Assembly: GCF_033949425.1 (NCBI RefSeq)
Contig: NZ_JAXAVX010000011.1
Coordinates: forward strand, 50,030-114,029
Source of the DNA: Patulibacter brassicae
Lineage (GTDB): Bacteria; Actinomycetota; Thermoleophilia; Solirubrobacterales; Solirubrobacteraceae
DNA length: 64,000 nucleotides
Reading direction: 5' to 3'
Shown: one piece after another, positions 7,767 to 17,920 of the stretch
Layout of the letters: each line of letters starts with the position of its first letter
Numbering within the stretch: position 1 is the first letter of the stretch
Program-made: the position numbers and the translations under genes
Notes under the pieces: model-generated
What the model was told of the DNA's origin: nothing
Database searches by the model: none
The model's input: the letters and a program-made list of their open reading frames with translations, nothing else

Positions 7767-8360
7767 ATGCCGCCCGACCCCGCGACCGTGATCTCCGCGC
7801 CGATGGCCCGACGACCCGCCGAGGCGGCGGTCGCGCCCCCGGACGAGGACCGGGTCGCCCGCCGCGCGCTCGACCTCGGTCGGCGGACCGCGCTCGGCGT
7901 GCTCGCCGGGGACCACGCGGCCGCCGACGACGTCGCCCAGGACGTCGCCATCCAGGCCGTTCGCTGCGCGGCGACGTTGCGCGAACCCGCCGCCCTGGAC
8001 GCGTGGCTGCACCGAACCGCCGTCCGCGCGGCCCTGCGCGCCGCCAAGCGCGGTCGCCGGCGCCGAGACGTCGAGCAGCGTCACGCGGCGCTCACGCCGG
8101 TGGGGGCGGTTCCCGACCCGTCCCTCGACGAGCTCGCGACGCTGCTGGGCGGGTTGCCCGAGCGACAGCGCGCGGCGCTGACGCTGCGCTACGCCCACGA
8201 CCTCGACGACGCCGCGATCGCCGCCGCGCTCGGCTGCCGCGCCGGGACCGTGCGCGCGCTGCTCTCCCGCGGTCGCGCCGCCGTGCGCGCCCAGCTCGAG
8301 GACGCGTCCGTCATCGCCCCACGAGACACCCAGCACGACCGAGAGGACGACCATGCCTGA
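7767..8360 (+). CDS. ECF (extracytoplasmic function) sigma factor
   Basis: A 197-residue sigma-70 family factor with only regions 2 and 4. Region 2 (about residues 30-90) includes DDVAQDVAIQAVRCAATLREP and WLHRTAVRAALRA; region 4 (about 120-180) has LGGLPERQRAALTLRYAHDLDDAAIAAALGC followed by the DNA-recognition helix GTVRALLSRGRAAVR. It should direct a small stress or envelope regulon. The gene overlaps the following membrane protein gene by 8 nt (ATGCCTGA), a strong sign of coupled expression, and that protein is the likely regulator or target. The start is uncertain: an in-frame ATG at 7803 would remove the first 12 residues. Confidence 0.85.
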   Translation: MPPDPATVISAPMARRPAEAAVAPPDEDRVARRALDLGRRTALGVLAGDHAAADDVAQDVAIQAVRCAATLREPAALDAWLHRTAVRAALRAAKRGRRRRDVEQRHAALTPVGAVPDPSLDELATLLGGLPERQRAALTLRYAHDLDDAAIAAALGCRAGTVRALLSRGRAAVRAQLEDASVIAPRDTQHDREDDHA

Positions 8361-9717
8361 GCTGCGCACCCGCCCGCGGGACGCCGATCCGCTGGAGGCG
8401 CTGTTCGCGCCGCTGCGCACGCCGGCGGAGCCCGAGCCGGAGCGCATCGACGCGATCCGGTGGGCCGCGCGAGCTGACGCGCGGCCGGCGATCGCGTCCG
8501 CTCGCTCGTCGGCCACCTGGCGGCCGCGCGCCGCCGTGGCGGTCGGGGCCGCGGTCCTCGTCGCCGGGGGCGCGGTGGTCGCGATCGACCGCGGGCGCCC
8601 GGGGACCTTCGTCGACGAGGCCGACGCGGCCGCGGTCCTGCGGGCCGCCGCCGACGCGTCGCGCGACGCGGTCGCCGGCGACGGCTGGCGCTACGGACCG
8701 GTCACCGAGGTCAGCCGCACGACGATCGAGGGCCGGCGCTGCGCCGACTGCCCGGTCGAGACGGCGACGCTCGAGACCCGCTCCACCGAGTCGATCTGGA
8801 CCGGTCCCGGCGGGGACGCGTACCGCGCGGAGGACGCCGGCGCGCGGCGCGCGATCGAGAACGAGCCGCTGCTGCGAGCCGTCGGCGCGCTCGACGGGCC
8901 GACCGCCGCGCAGCGCGAGGTCCGCCGTCGCGGCGTCCACGTCCGGAGCGCCGGCGGGGACGACCCGCGCTACGGGCGGACGCTCTTCTGGCTGCCGGGC
9001 GGAATCGGGGATCCCGAGGCGGTGCCGCAGGACCCGGGCGACGTGGTGGGCTGGGTGCGGGAGCGGCTGGCGCGCGACCTCGCCGCCGACGACGCGCTGC
9101 GCGCCGCGCGCCCCGACCCGGCCCCGGTCGTGCGGCGGGGCGAGCCGCTCCCCGATCGGGACCGGACGGCGGTGCCGAGCGAGCCCGCGGTCGACGACGC
9201 GCTGATGGCGCTGGCGGTCTCCCCGCAGCTCGACGGCCCGCAGCGCGCCGCGGCGCTCGAGGCCCTCGCCGATCGCGACGCGGCCGAGGTCGTTCCCGTG
9301 CCGGCGCCCTTCGCCGCGCCCGACCGGATCGCGATCCGGCTCGGGAACGCTGACCACGGCGGCGCCGTGACGACCGCGACGACCGCCACCGCGGCCGAGG
9401 AGCCGGCGCCGGCCGACGCCCCCAGCGGGGTGACGCTCGTCTTCGACCGCGGGACCCGGCGGCCGGTGGCGCGGATCACGAGCGTCGCCGACGGCCTCGG
9501 ACGCCTGAGCTACCGCCGCGGGCGACCCACGGTCCGCGAGCGCTCGGTGAGCGTCGAGACGCAGTTCGTCGCACCGGTCGCGGTCGCCGCGCCCGGCCTC
9601 GACGCCCAGGGGCGCCGGCTGCTCGATCCGGCGACCGCGGAGGAGCTCCACCGCGACGGGTCGTCGGTCCGCTGGCGCACCGCGCAGGAGCGGGTGGCCG
9701 CGACGCGGCGGCGGTGA
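8353..9717 (+). CDS. CU044_5270-like membrane protein paired with the ECF sigma factor
   Basis: A 454-residue protein with a cytoplasmic N-terminal segment (1-58), one membrane span (about 60-78, AAVAVGAAVLVAGGAVVAI) and a long extracytoplasmic domain. The layout (VLRAAADASRD.. near the membrane, a WTGPGGDAYRAE segment, DPGDVVGWVRERL, then a late TLVFDRGTRRPVARI-like unit) is that of the CU044_5270 family found beside ECF sigma factors in actinobacteria. It carries a Cys pair (RRCADC, about 129-134) in the exported domain. It may act as anti-sigma factor or sensor; the short N-terminal part does not show a clear zinc-binding anti-sigma motif, so the role is inferred from gene linkage only. 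Confidence 0.7.
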   Translation: MPELRTRPRDADPLEALFAPLRTPAEPEPERIDAIRWAARADARPAIASARSSATWRPRAAVAVGAAVLVAGGAVVAIDRGRPGTFVDEADAAAVLRAAADASRDAVAGDGWRYGPVTEVSRTTIEGRRCADCPVETATLETRSTESIWTGPGGDAYRAEDAGARRAIENEPLLRAVGALDGPTAAQREVRRRGVHVRSAGGDDPRYGRTLFWLPGGIGDPEAVPQDPGDVVGWVRERLARDLAADDALRAARPDPAPVVRRGEPLPDRDRTAVPSEPAVDDALMALAVSPQLDGPQRAAALEALADRDAAEVVPVPAPFAAPDRIAIRLGNADHGGAVTTATTATAAEEPAPADAPSGVTLVFDRGTRRPVARITSVADGLGRLSYRRGRPTVRERSVSVETQFVAPVAVAAPGLDAQGRRLLDPATAEELHRDGSSVRWRTAQERVAATRRR

Positions 9718-9821
9718 TTCCCGCCCCTGACCGAGCCGGCGGGTGCCGTCCGGGCGGCGGGCGGCCGAGCGCCACCGCCCGCACTCACGCGAGCCCCCCC
9801 CCGGCGACCCGGGAGCGGCGC

Positions 9822-11138
9822 TCATCCGAGGATCGTGTCGACGACGAGGTAGCCGTTGAGCGCGATGATCAGGCCGGCGATCGCGCTCGCGGCGACCGTC
9901 GTCCGGCGCCGGTTGACGAGGTCGCCCATCACGTCGGGCCGCCGCGTGAAGAGGATCAGCGGCACGAGGGCGAAGGGGATCCCGAACGACAGGACCACCT
10001 GCGAGATGACCAGGACGTCGGTCGTCGGCAGGCCGAGGGCGAGCACGACGAGCGCCGGGGTCATGGTGATCGCGCGCCGCAGGAACAGCGGGATCCGCCA
10101 GCCCATGAACCCCTGCAGCACGACCTGGCCGGCGTAGGTCCCGACGCTCGAGGACGAGAGGCCCGACGCGAGCAGCGCGACCGCGAAGGCGAGGGCCGCC
10201 CCGCCGCCGACGTAGCGCTCGAGCCCGAGGTGGGCGGCCTCGATCGAGTCGACGTCGGTCGCGCCGATCCGGTGGAACAGCGCGGCCGCGACGAGCAGCA
10301 TCGTGAGGTTGATGACGCCGGCGGCCCCGAGGCCGAGGCCGACGTCGATCCGCAGCCACCGCAGCAGCCGGCGGCGCTCCGCGGCGTCCCGGGGACGGAT
10401 CCGGTCCTGCGTCAGCGCCGAGTGCAGGTAGACGACGTGCGGCATGACCGTGGCGCCGATGATGCCGACGGCGAGCACGAGCGAGCCCGAGCCGGCGAGG
10501 CCCGGGACGAGGCCGCCGGCGATGCCCGAGGCGGACTGGTGCCCGACGGCGACGAGGTCGTAGAGGAAGCCGAGCGCGACGAGCCCCAGCAGCGCCGCGA
10601 TCGCGACCTCGAACCGGCGGTGGCCCCGCTGCTGCAGCGCCAGCACGCCGAACGCGACGACCGCCGTCACGAGCCCGGCGGGGAACAGGCCGATGCCGAA
10701 GAGCAGGTGCAGGCCGATGGCGGCGCCGACGAACTCCGCGAGGTCGGTGGCGATCGCGACCGCCTCCGCCTGGATCCAGAGGCCGAAGCGCGTCCGCCGA
10801 CCGAAGCCGGCGGCGAGCTGGGGGAGGTTGCGCCCCGTCGCCAGCCCGAGCTTCGCCGAGAGGTACTGGACGAGCATCGCCATCGCGCTCGACGCGACGA
10901 CGACCCAGGCGAGGAGGTATCCGTGCTCGGCGCCCGCGGCGATGTTCGTCGCGAAGTTCCCCGGATCGACGTAGGCGACCGCCGCGACGAACGCCGGCCC
11001 GAGCAGCGCGATCCGCGGCATCCGACGGACGTCGCCGAGCGCGTCGTCGGCGGCCTCGCGCGCCGGGTGCTCGCGCGGTCGGTCGAGCAGCGTCTCGCCG
11101 GCCGGCGCGGTCACGCGCGCGCCGCTCCGCGGAGCCAC
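9822..11138 (-). CDS. mntH: Nramp-family divalent metal ion transporter (MntH-like)
   Basis: A 438-residue polytopic membrane protein with about 11 hydrophobic segments, expected to import Mn2+ or Fe2+ with protons. The two Nramp signature metal-binding stretches are present: DPGNFATN in the first span (58-65) and VMPHVVYLH in span 6 (about 230), supplying Asp, Asn, Met and His. A further conserved GLSSSSVGTYAGQ loop occurs near residue 340. The start is a GTG at 11138; the 30-residue N-terminal tail is hydrophilic. A short AT-rich patch at about 11178-11206, the only one in the intergenic region, probably holds the promoter and any metalloregulator site. Confidence 0.9.
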   Translation of the reverse strand: MAPRSGARVTAPAGETLLDRPREHPAREAADDALGDVRRMPRIALLGPAFVAAVAYVDPGNFATNIAAGAEHGYLLAWVVVASSAMAMLVQYLSAKLGLATGRNLPQLAAGFGRRTRFGLWIQAEAVAIATDLAEFVGAAIGLHLLFGIGLFPAGLVTAVVAFGVLALQQRGHRRFEVAIAALLGLVALGFLYDLVAVGHQSASGIAGGLVPGLAGSGSLVLAVGIIGATVMPHVVYLHSALTQDRIRPRDAAERRRLLRWLRIDVGLGLGAAGVINLTMLLVAAALFHRIGATDVDSIEAAHLGLERYVGGGAALAFAVALLASGLSSSSVGTYAGQVVLQGFMGWRIPLFLRRAITMTPALVVLALGLPTTDVLVISQVVLSFGIPFALVPLILFTRRPDVMGDLVNRRRTTVAASAIAGLIIALNGYLVVDTILG

Positions 11139-11177
11139 GGTCCCTCGGGGTGGCGCTCGGGCGAGCCGATCACCGTC

Positions 11178-11206
11178 CCGAGTTTACGCTTCCAAAAACC
11201 TCGTTC
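11178..11206. promoter_or_regulatory. AT-rich patch in the divergent mntH / MaoC intergenic region
   Basis: The 232-nt gap between the divergent mntH and MaoC-like genes holds one stretch with A/T runs (TTTAC ... CCAAAAACC), striking in DNA of about 74% GC. It is a reasonable place for promoter elements and a manganese/iron regulator site. I could not align it to a known MntR or IdeR box, so it is listed only as a candidate. Confidence 0.35.
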
Positions 11207-11370
11207 GGTGGCGCGCATCATCCTGGCGTGGCGGCGCTCGGCCGCGCCCGCCCGCGAACCCCGGGAGATCCGCGGCCCGACGCCCCGTGCCGCGACGCGC
11301 CATGCTTCCCCGGCCCAGAGCGACCGCCCGCCCGCGCGGTCCGCACGCGTCGATCCGACCAGGAGTAGCG

Positions 11371-11898
11371 ATGTCCGACGAGTCCACCTTCACGCCCGGC
11401 ACCGACGACCTGCCCGAGGTCCGTCACGCCTCCGGCGCCCATCAGTACGGGCGCTACTTCGAGGAGTTCGAGGAGGGCGCCGTCTACAAGCACTGGCCGG
11501 CGAAGACCGTCACGGAGGGGGACGACCACCTCTTCTGCCTCCTGACGATGAACCACCACCCGCTGCACATCAACGACGTCTACGCGTCGCGCTCGCAGCA
11601 GGGCAAGAACGTCGTCGTCGGCCCGTACGTCTACTCGCTGGCCCTCGGCATCTCGGTGTCCGACATCAGCGGCCTGGCGATCGCGAACCTCGCCACGGAC
11701 GAGCTCTCGCACCCGAACCCGGTCTTCCACGGCGACACGCTGTTCGTCGAGACCGAGGTCCTGTCGAAGAAGGCCTCGCGGTCCAAGCCCGACCGCGGCG
11801 TCGTGATCGTCCACACGCGCGTGCACAACCAGGACGGCGTGCTCGTGGCCGAGTTCAAGCGCCGCGTCCTCGTCCCGAAGAAGCACCCCGGCGCCTGA
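11371..11898 (+). CDS. MaoC-like (R)-enoyl-CoA hydratase / mesaconyl-CoA hydratase-like
   Basis: A 175-residue hotdog-fold protein of the MaoC dehydratase family, which reversibly hydrates enoyl-CoA esters. The core begins GRYFEEFEEGAVYKHWPAKTVTEGD; the catalytic region HPLHINDVYA contains the His, and the later strand set (ELSHPNPVFHGDTLFVETEVLSKK) is typical. Members of this subgroup often lie beside CitE/Mcl lyases and are annotated as mesaconyl-CoA (beta-methylmalyl-CoA) hydratases. Two such lyases lie 5-9 kb away, so this role is plausible but not proved. A good AGGAG ribosome-binding site lies 5 nt upstream of the ATG. A strong hairpin follows the gene. Confidence 0.72.
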   Translation: MSDESTFTPGTDDLPEVRHASGAHQYGRYFEEFEEGAVYKHWPAKTVTEGDDHLFCLLTMNHHPLHINDVYASRSQQGKNVVVGPYVYSLALGISVSDISGLAIANLATDELSHPNPVFHGDTLFVETEVLSKKASRSKPDRGVVIVHTRVHNQDGVLVAEFKRRVLVPKKHPGA

Positions 11899-11911
11899 CG
11901 CACCGCCCGTC

Positions 11912-11939
11912 GACCCGGCCCGTCCGCGCGGGCCGGGTC
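11912..11939 (+). terminator. 11-bp GC-rich terminator hairpin after the MaoC-like gene
   Basis: GACCCGGCCCG (11912-11922) pairs perfectly with CGGGCCGGGTC (11929-11939) around a 6-nt loop, 14 nt after the stop. No T run follows. Confidence 0.65.
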
Positions 11940-12016
11940 GGGGCCCGGCCGGCTCCGCGCGCACGACGATGCGGGGACGAGGAGGGCGGATCGGCACGGT
12001 CCGTCCGCGGGCCGGG

Positions 12017-12022
12017 TACCCT
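12017..12022 (+). promoter_or_regulatory. TACCCT -10 box upstream of the CNNM leader ORF
   Basis: TACCCT ends 8 nt before an ATG at 12031. This would start a leaderless message that includes the 51-codon upstream ORF and the folded leader before the CNNM transporter pair. Confidence 0.45.
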
Positions 12023-12030
12023 TCACGCCG

Positions 12031-12182
12031 ATGCACGCCGCCGCCGGCGAGGATCCGGCCTCCAGTCCCCAGCCTGGCTCCGCGCTGACGCGCCGAGGCC
12101 AGGCTGCCCCTGACCACCGCGCCTGCCACCGGTCCCGCCGGTGGACGCCCCGTGGCGAGCGCCGCTCGCCGGAGGCGGTGCG

Positions 12183-12186
<4 letters not shown>
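12031..12186 (+). CDS. Possible 51-codon leader ORF overlapping the first CNNM gene
   Basis: An open frame of 51 codons starts 8 nt after a TACCCT box and ends in TGA overlapping the CNNM start as ATGA at 12183-12186. The predicted peptide is Pro/Arg/Ala-rich with no hydrophobic segment and no known relative. The same DNA contains two good stem-loops (12074-12106 and 12128-12146), so the stretch may function as RNA, with translation of the short ORF controlling folding or re-initiation at the transporter start. It may also be a chance frame, since GC-rich DNA has few stops. Its strict coupling and promoter position are the reasons to list it. Confidence 0.35.
12074..12146 (+). promoter_or_regulatory. 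Structured leader upstream of CNNM transporter genes
   Basis: Two hairpins can be drawn. In the first, CAGCCTGGC pairs with GCCAGGCTG (9 bp), with an inner GCGC/GCGC helix in the loop. In the second, CCACCGG pairs with CCGGTGG (7 bp, 5-nt loop). They occupy the 5' leader of two transporters of a family linked to Mg/Co movement. I do not recognise an M-box, yybP-ykoY or cobalamin consensus. It could be a cation-responsive attenuator of an unassigned class. Confidence 0.35.
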
Positions 12187-13531
<1,345 letters not shown>

Positions 13532-13535
<4 letters not shown>

Positions 13536-14611
13536 GCGACGGGCTCGCGATCCTGCTCGCCGTCTTCCTGCTCGGCGCCAACGCCTTCTTCGTCGGCGCG
13601 GAGTTCGCGCTGATCTCCGCTCGCCGGACGACGATCGAGCCCCGGGCCGAGGAGGGCTCGTGGGCGGCGCGGGTCACGCTCGGCGCGATGGAGCGCGTCT
13701 CGCTCATGATGGCCGGCGCCCAGCTGGGCATCACGATCTGCTCGCTCGGCCTCGGTGCCCTCGGCGAGCCCGCGGTCGCCCACACGCTCGAAGGGCCGTT
13801 CGAGGACCTCGGCGTCTCCGAGGCGCTCCTGCACCCGATCTCCTTCGTCATCGCGCTGTCGATCGTCGTGACCCTCCACGTCGTGATCGGCGAGATGGTC
13901 CCGAAGAACCTCGCGCTGGCCCGGCCCGATCGCGCCGCGATGCTGCTGGGCCCGCCGCTCGTGCTCGTCGTCCGCGTCCTCGGGCCGCTGATCGTCTTCC
14001 TCAACTGGGTCGCGAACGTCTCGCTGCGGCTCATGGGCGTCCAGCCGAAGGACGAGATCACGAGCGTCTTCACCCGCGACGAGGTCGCGGGGCTCGTGGA
14101 GGAGTCCCACCGCGAGGGCCTGCTGGAGCACGGCGAGGGGCAGCTGCTGCTCGACGCGCTCGAGTTCGAGGACCGCGACGTGCGGTCGGTGCTCCTGCCC
14201 GAGGACCGGCTCGTCACGGTCCCCGCGGGGGCGACGCTCGAGCAGGTCGAGGAGGTCGCCGGCCGCACCGGGTTCTCGCGGTTCCCCGTCGTCGGCTCCT
14301 CGGGCGAGCTGCGGGGCTACCTCCACGTGAAGGACCTCCTCCACGCGGGGAAGATCCCGCGCGACGCGCCCCTGCCGACGTCGCTCGTGCGCGAGCTGCC
14401 GAGCGTCCGGGAGACGGATCGCCTGCGCAGCGCGCTGGGGACGATGCAGCGCGCCGCGGCGCACCTCGCCGAGGTGCGCTCGGCGACCGGGACGACGCAG
14501 GGGGTCGTCGCGCTCGAGGACGTGCTCGAGGAGCTCGTCGGGGAGATCCGCGACGAGAGCCAGCGACAGGCCGTGGCCCGGACGCCGGGCGTGCGGCCGG
14601 CGGCCGACTGA
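13532..14611 (+). CDS. CNNM family transporter with CBS domains (second of two)
   Basis: A 359-residue paralogue of the preceding gene product. It keeps the four-helix CNNM domain (ANAFFVGAEFALISARRTTIE, MAGAQLGITICSLGLGALGEP, GEMVPKNLALARP) and the CBS pair (LLPEDRLVTVPAGATLE..., FPVVGSSGELRGYLHVKDLL), ending in GVVALEDVLEELVGEI. It lacks the C-terminal CorC_HlyC domain that the first protein carries. This two-gene arrangement, one long and one short member with ATGA overlap, is common in actinobacteria and suggests a hetero-oligomeric cation transporter. Direct transport by the short form alone is not established. Confidence 0.86.
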
Positions 14612-14619
14612 GGCCGGCC

Positions 14620-14928
14620 GTGGACGGGGCGCGGGCCGAGCGGATCCTCGCCGCGGTCCGCGCCATCCCCGAGGGCTGGGTCCGCACGTACGGCGACCTC
14701 GAGCCGCGCGCGCCGCGGCTCGTCGGTCGCGTGCTGCGCGAGACGGACGAGGACGTGCCCTGGCACCGCGTCGTGCGGGCCGACGGCTCGCTCGCCGTCG
14801 GGGGCGAGCAGCGCGCTCGGCTGCGGGCCGAGGGCGTGCCGATCCGCGGCGACCGGGTCGTCCTGGCGCAGGCGCGCCTGCCGCTGCCGCCCGGCGAGCA
14901 CCTCGAGCCGGGCGAGGCACCCGGCTGA
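14620..14928 (+). CDS. Alkyltransferase-like protein (ATL), catalytic Cys replaced by Trp
   Basis: A 102-residue protein of the O6-alkylguanine-DNA alkyltransferase DNA-binding fold. The family's PCHRV active site reads PWHRVV (Trp48), the replacement seen in ATL proteins, which bind O6-alkylguanine without repairing it and recruit nucleotide excision repair. Other conserved elements are VRTYGDL, the recognition-helix segment PRLVGRVLRE, and the closing EQRARLRAEGV. It lies 8 nt after the CNNM gene and could be co-transcribed; the GTG at 14620 matches the usual ATL length. Function is inferred from the Trp substitution. Confidence 0.85.
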   Translation: MDGARAERILAAVRAIPEGWVRTYGDLEPRAPRLVGRVLRETDEDVPWHRVVRADGSLAVGGEQRARLRAEGVPIRGDRVVLAQARLPLPPGEHLEPGEAPG

Positions 14929-14993
14929 GTCGGGACGCCGGACCGCCCGCCGCGGGCGCCGTGCGGCGACCCGGCCCGGCGCCGGTCCCGGTG

Positions 14994-15704
14994 TCAGCGC
15001 AGGCGCTGCCAGGCCGTGGCGAGCTCGCCGATCAGCGGGTCGCGCGCGAGCGCGCGCCCGTCGACCTCCCGGACCGGGACCACGCCCCGGACGGCGTTCG
15101 TGCAGAACGCGGCGCGCGCTGCGCGGACGTCGGCGACGGTCAGCGGTGCCTCGAGCGCCCCGGCGGCGCCGAGCGCCCAGGCGCGGGTGACCCCGGGCAG
15201 GAGGCCGTCGACGGGTGGGGTGCGCACGCGGCCGGTCGCGTCGACGAGGAAGAGGCTCGCCCGCGCCGTCTCGCCGACGCGCGCGCCGTCGTCGACGGCG
15301 CCGTCGGGACCGGTCGCCACGAGGAGGGGCTCGTCGGCGCCGGCCGCCGCGGCGGCGCGCTCGGGACCGACGAGCCACGCACGATCGGCGCGCTTCTCCT
15401 CGCGCGCGGCCTCGCCGGGCGCGTAGCCGGGGACGAGCGCGAGCGACCACGCGGCCGCCGGCGGAGTCGCACGCGCGCGGACGGCGACGCCCTCGCGCGG
15501 GTCGACGTCGATCCGCAGCACGACGGACCCGCCGCCGCGCGTCGCGGCCCGGTGGACGTCGACGAGCGCGCGGGCCGCGGTCAGGTGCCGGCCGCGGGCG
15601 CCGGCGCGACGCAGCCGCAGGAGGTGCTGGTCCCAGAGGCGGACGCGCCCGTCCTCGAGCCGGACCGTCTCGAACACGGGGGTCGCTGGGCCGCGGCGGA
15701 GCAT
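14994..15704 (-). CDS. Class IV (PLP) aminotransferase / 4-amino-4-deoxychorismate lyase-like protein
   Basis: A 236-residue fold-type IV PLP enzyme, shorter than typical branched-chain aminotransferases (about 300) and nearer PabC-type lyases. Visible features are FETVRLEDGRVRLWDQHLLRL near the N-terminus, a likely PLP lysine in AREEKRADRAWL, GETARASLFLVD (the 'ETxxxNxF' segment) and LLPGVTRAWAL. Activity could be aminodeoxychorismate lyase (p-aminobenzoate synthesis for folate) or a D-amino acid/branched-chain transaminase. No pabA/pabB is nearby. The start is the first in-frame ATG consistent with homologues; no ribosome-binding site is evident. It is divergent from pckG. Confidence 0.7.
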   Translation of the reverse strand: MLRRGPATPVFETVRLEDGRVRLWDQHLLRLRRAGARGRHLTAARALVDVHRAATRGGGSVVLRIDVDPREGVAVRARATPPAAAWSLALVPGYAPGEAAREEKRADRAWLVGPERAAAAAGADEPLLVATGPDGAVDDGARVGETARASLFLVDATGRVRTPPVDGLLPGVTRAWALGAAGALEAPLTVADVRAARAAFCTNAVRGVVPVREVDGRALARDPLIGELATAWQRLR

Positions 15705-15756
15705 CGAGGGGGATGCTCGCAGTCCTGCGCGGCCGAGGGTCCTCAGGACGCAAAAC

Positions 15757-15780
15757 GCGGGATCGACAAGTCGACCCCGC
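15757..15780. terminator. Imperfect 11-bp hairpin between the aminotransferase gene and pckG
   Basis: GCGGG-A-TCGAC (15757-15767) pairs with GTCGA-C-CCCGC (15770-15780) around AA, with one A/C mismatch. Read on the minus strand, the stem is followed by GTTTTG, like an intrinsic terminator, yet it lies upstream of the minus-strand aminotransferase gene. It could be an attenuator in that gene's leader or a block to antisense transcription from pckG. Confidence 0.4.
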
Positions 15781-15813
15781 AGGCAACACCGCACTGTAGC
15801 GCGCCGGACCGCG

Positions 15814-15830
15814 ATGCGCGAGGCGCGCAT
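15814..15830 (+). promoter_or_regulatory. Perfect 7-bp inverted repeat in the pckG upstream region
   Basis: ATGCGCG (15814-15820) and CGCGCAT (15824-15830) are separated by AGG and end 51 nt before the pckG start. It could be an operator for a dimeric repressor of gluconeogenesis or a leader hairpin. No regulator is identifiable. Confidence 0.35.
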
Positions 15831-15881
15831 GCGTGCTGTTCAATCCCTCGAATTCCTGGAGGCTCCCGGAAGGCTCACACC

Positions 15882-17684
<1,803 letters not shown>

Positions 17685-17685
17685 G

Positions 17686-17707
17686 CCGGCGCGGGCGCTC
17701 GCCCGCG
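17686..17707 (+). terminator. 10-bp hairpin directly after pckG
   Basis: GGCGCGGGCG (17686-17695) pairs with CGCCCGCGCC (17698-17707) around CT, starting 2 nt after the pckG stop. No T run follows. Confidence 0.6.
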
Positions 17708-17734
17708 CCACCCTGCCGGCCCGACGCGCCGGCG

Positions 17735-17759
17735 ATGCGGGCCGCCCTCGGGGCGGCCC
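17735..17759 (+). terminator. Second 10-bp hairpin after pckG
   Basis: GCGGGCCGCC (17735-17744) pairs with GGCGGCCCGC (17750-17759) around CTCGG. With the stem at 17686-17707 it makes a tandem terminator insulating pckG from the MFS gene. Confidence 0.65.
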
Positions 17760-17880
17760 GCGCGCGTGGGCACGGGACCGCCGCGCGCGGTCGGGGGATT
17801 CAGGACGGGATCTGACCGTTGTGCGCGCGAGGATGCGGGCGTACCCTCCCGTCGTCGCCGTGTCCGTCCGGTCGCGGCGC

Positions 17881-17905
17881 GTCCCGTCCCGTCCCGTCCC
17901 GTCCC
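17881..17905 (+). repeat. Five tandem GTCCC pentanucleotides in the MFS gene leader
   Basis: GTCCC is repeated exactly five times immediately before the AGGAG ribosome-binding site of the exporter gene at 17921. Slipped-strand change in copy number would alter leader length without changing the protein. Confidence 0.8.
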
Positions 17906-17920
17906 AGGAGTCGTCCCACC

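Noticed and set aside
9794..9802. Run of nine C residues between genes
   Set aside because: Possible slippage site, but it lies outside coding sequence near the 3' ends of two convergent genes and has no evident regulatory position.
12048..12146. Cobalamin riboswitch (some words look like GATCCGG...GTCCC...GCC)
   Set aside because: The order and spacing of conserved boxes do not match, and the downstream CNNM genes are not B12-related.
15700..15790. tRNA gene in the aminotransferase/pckG gap
   Set aside because: Stem and loop lengths do not give a T-arm or acceptor stem; only a simple hairpin can be formed.
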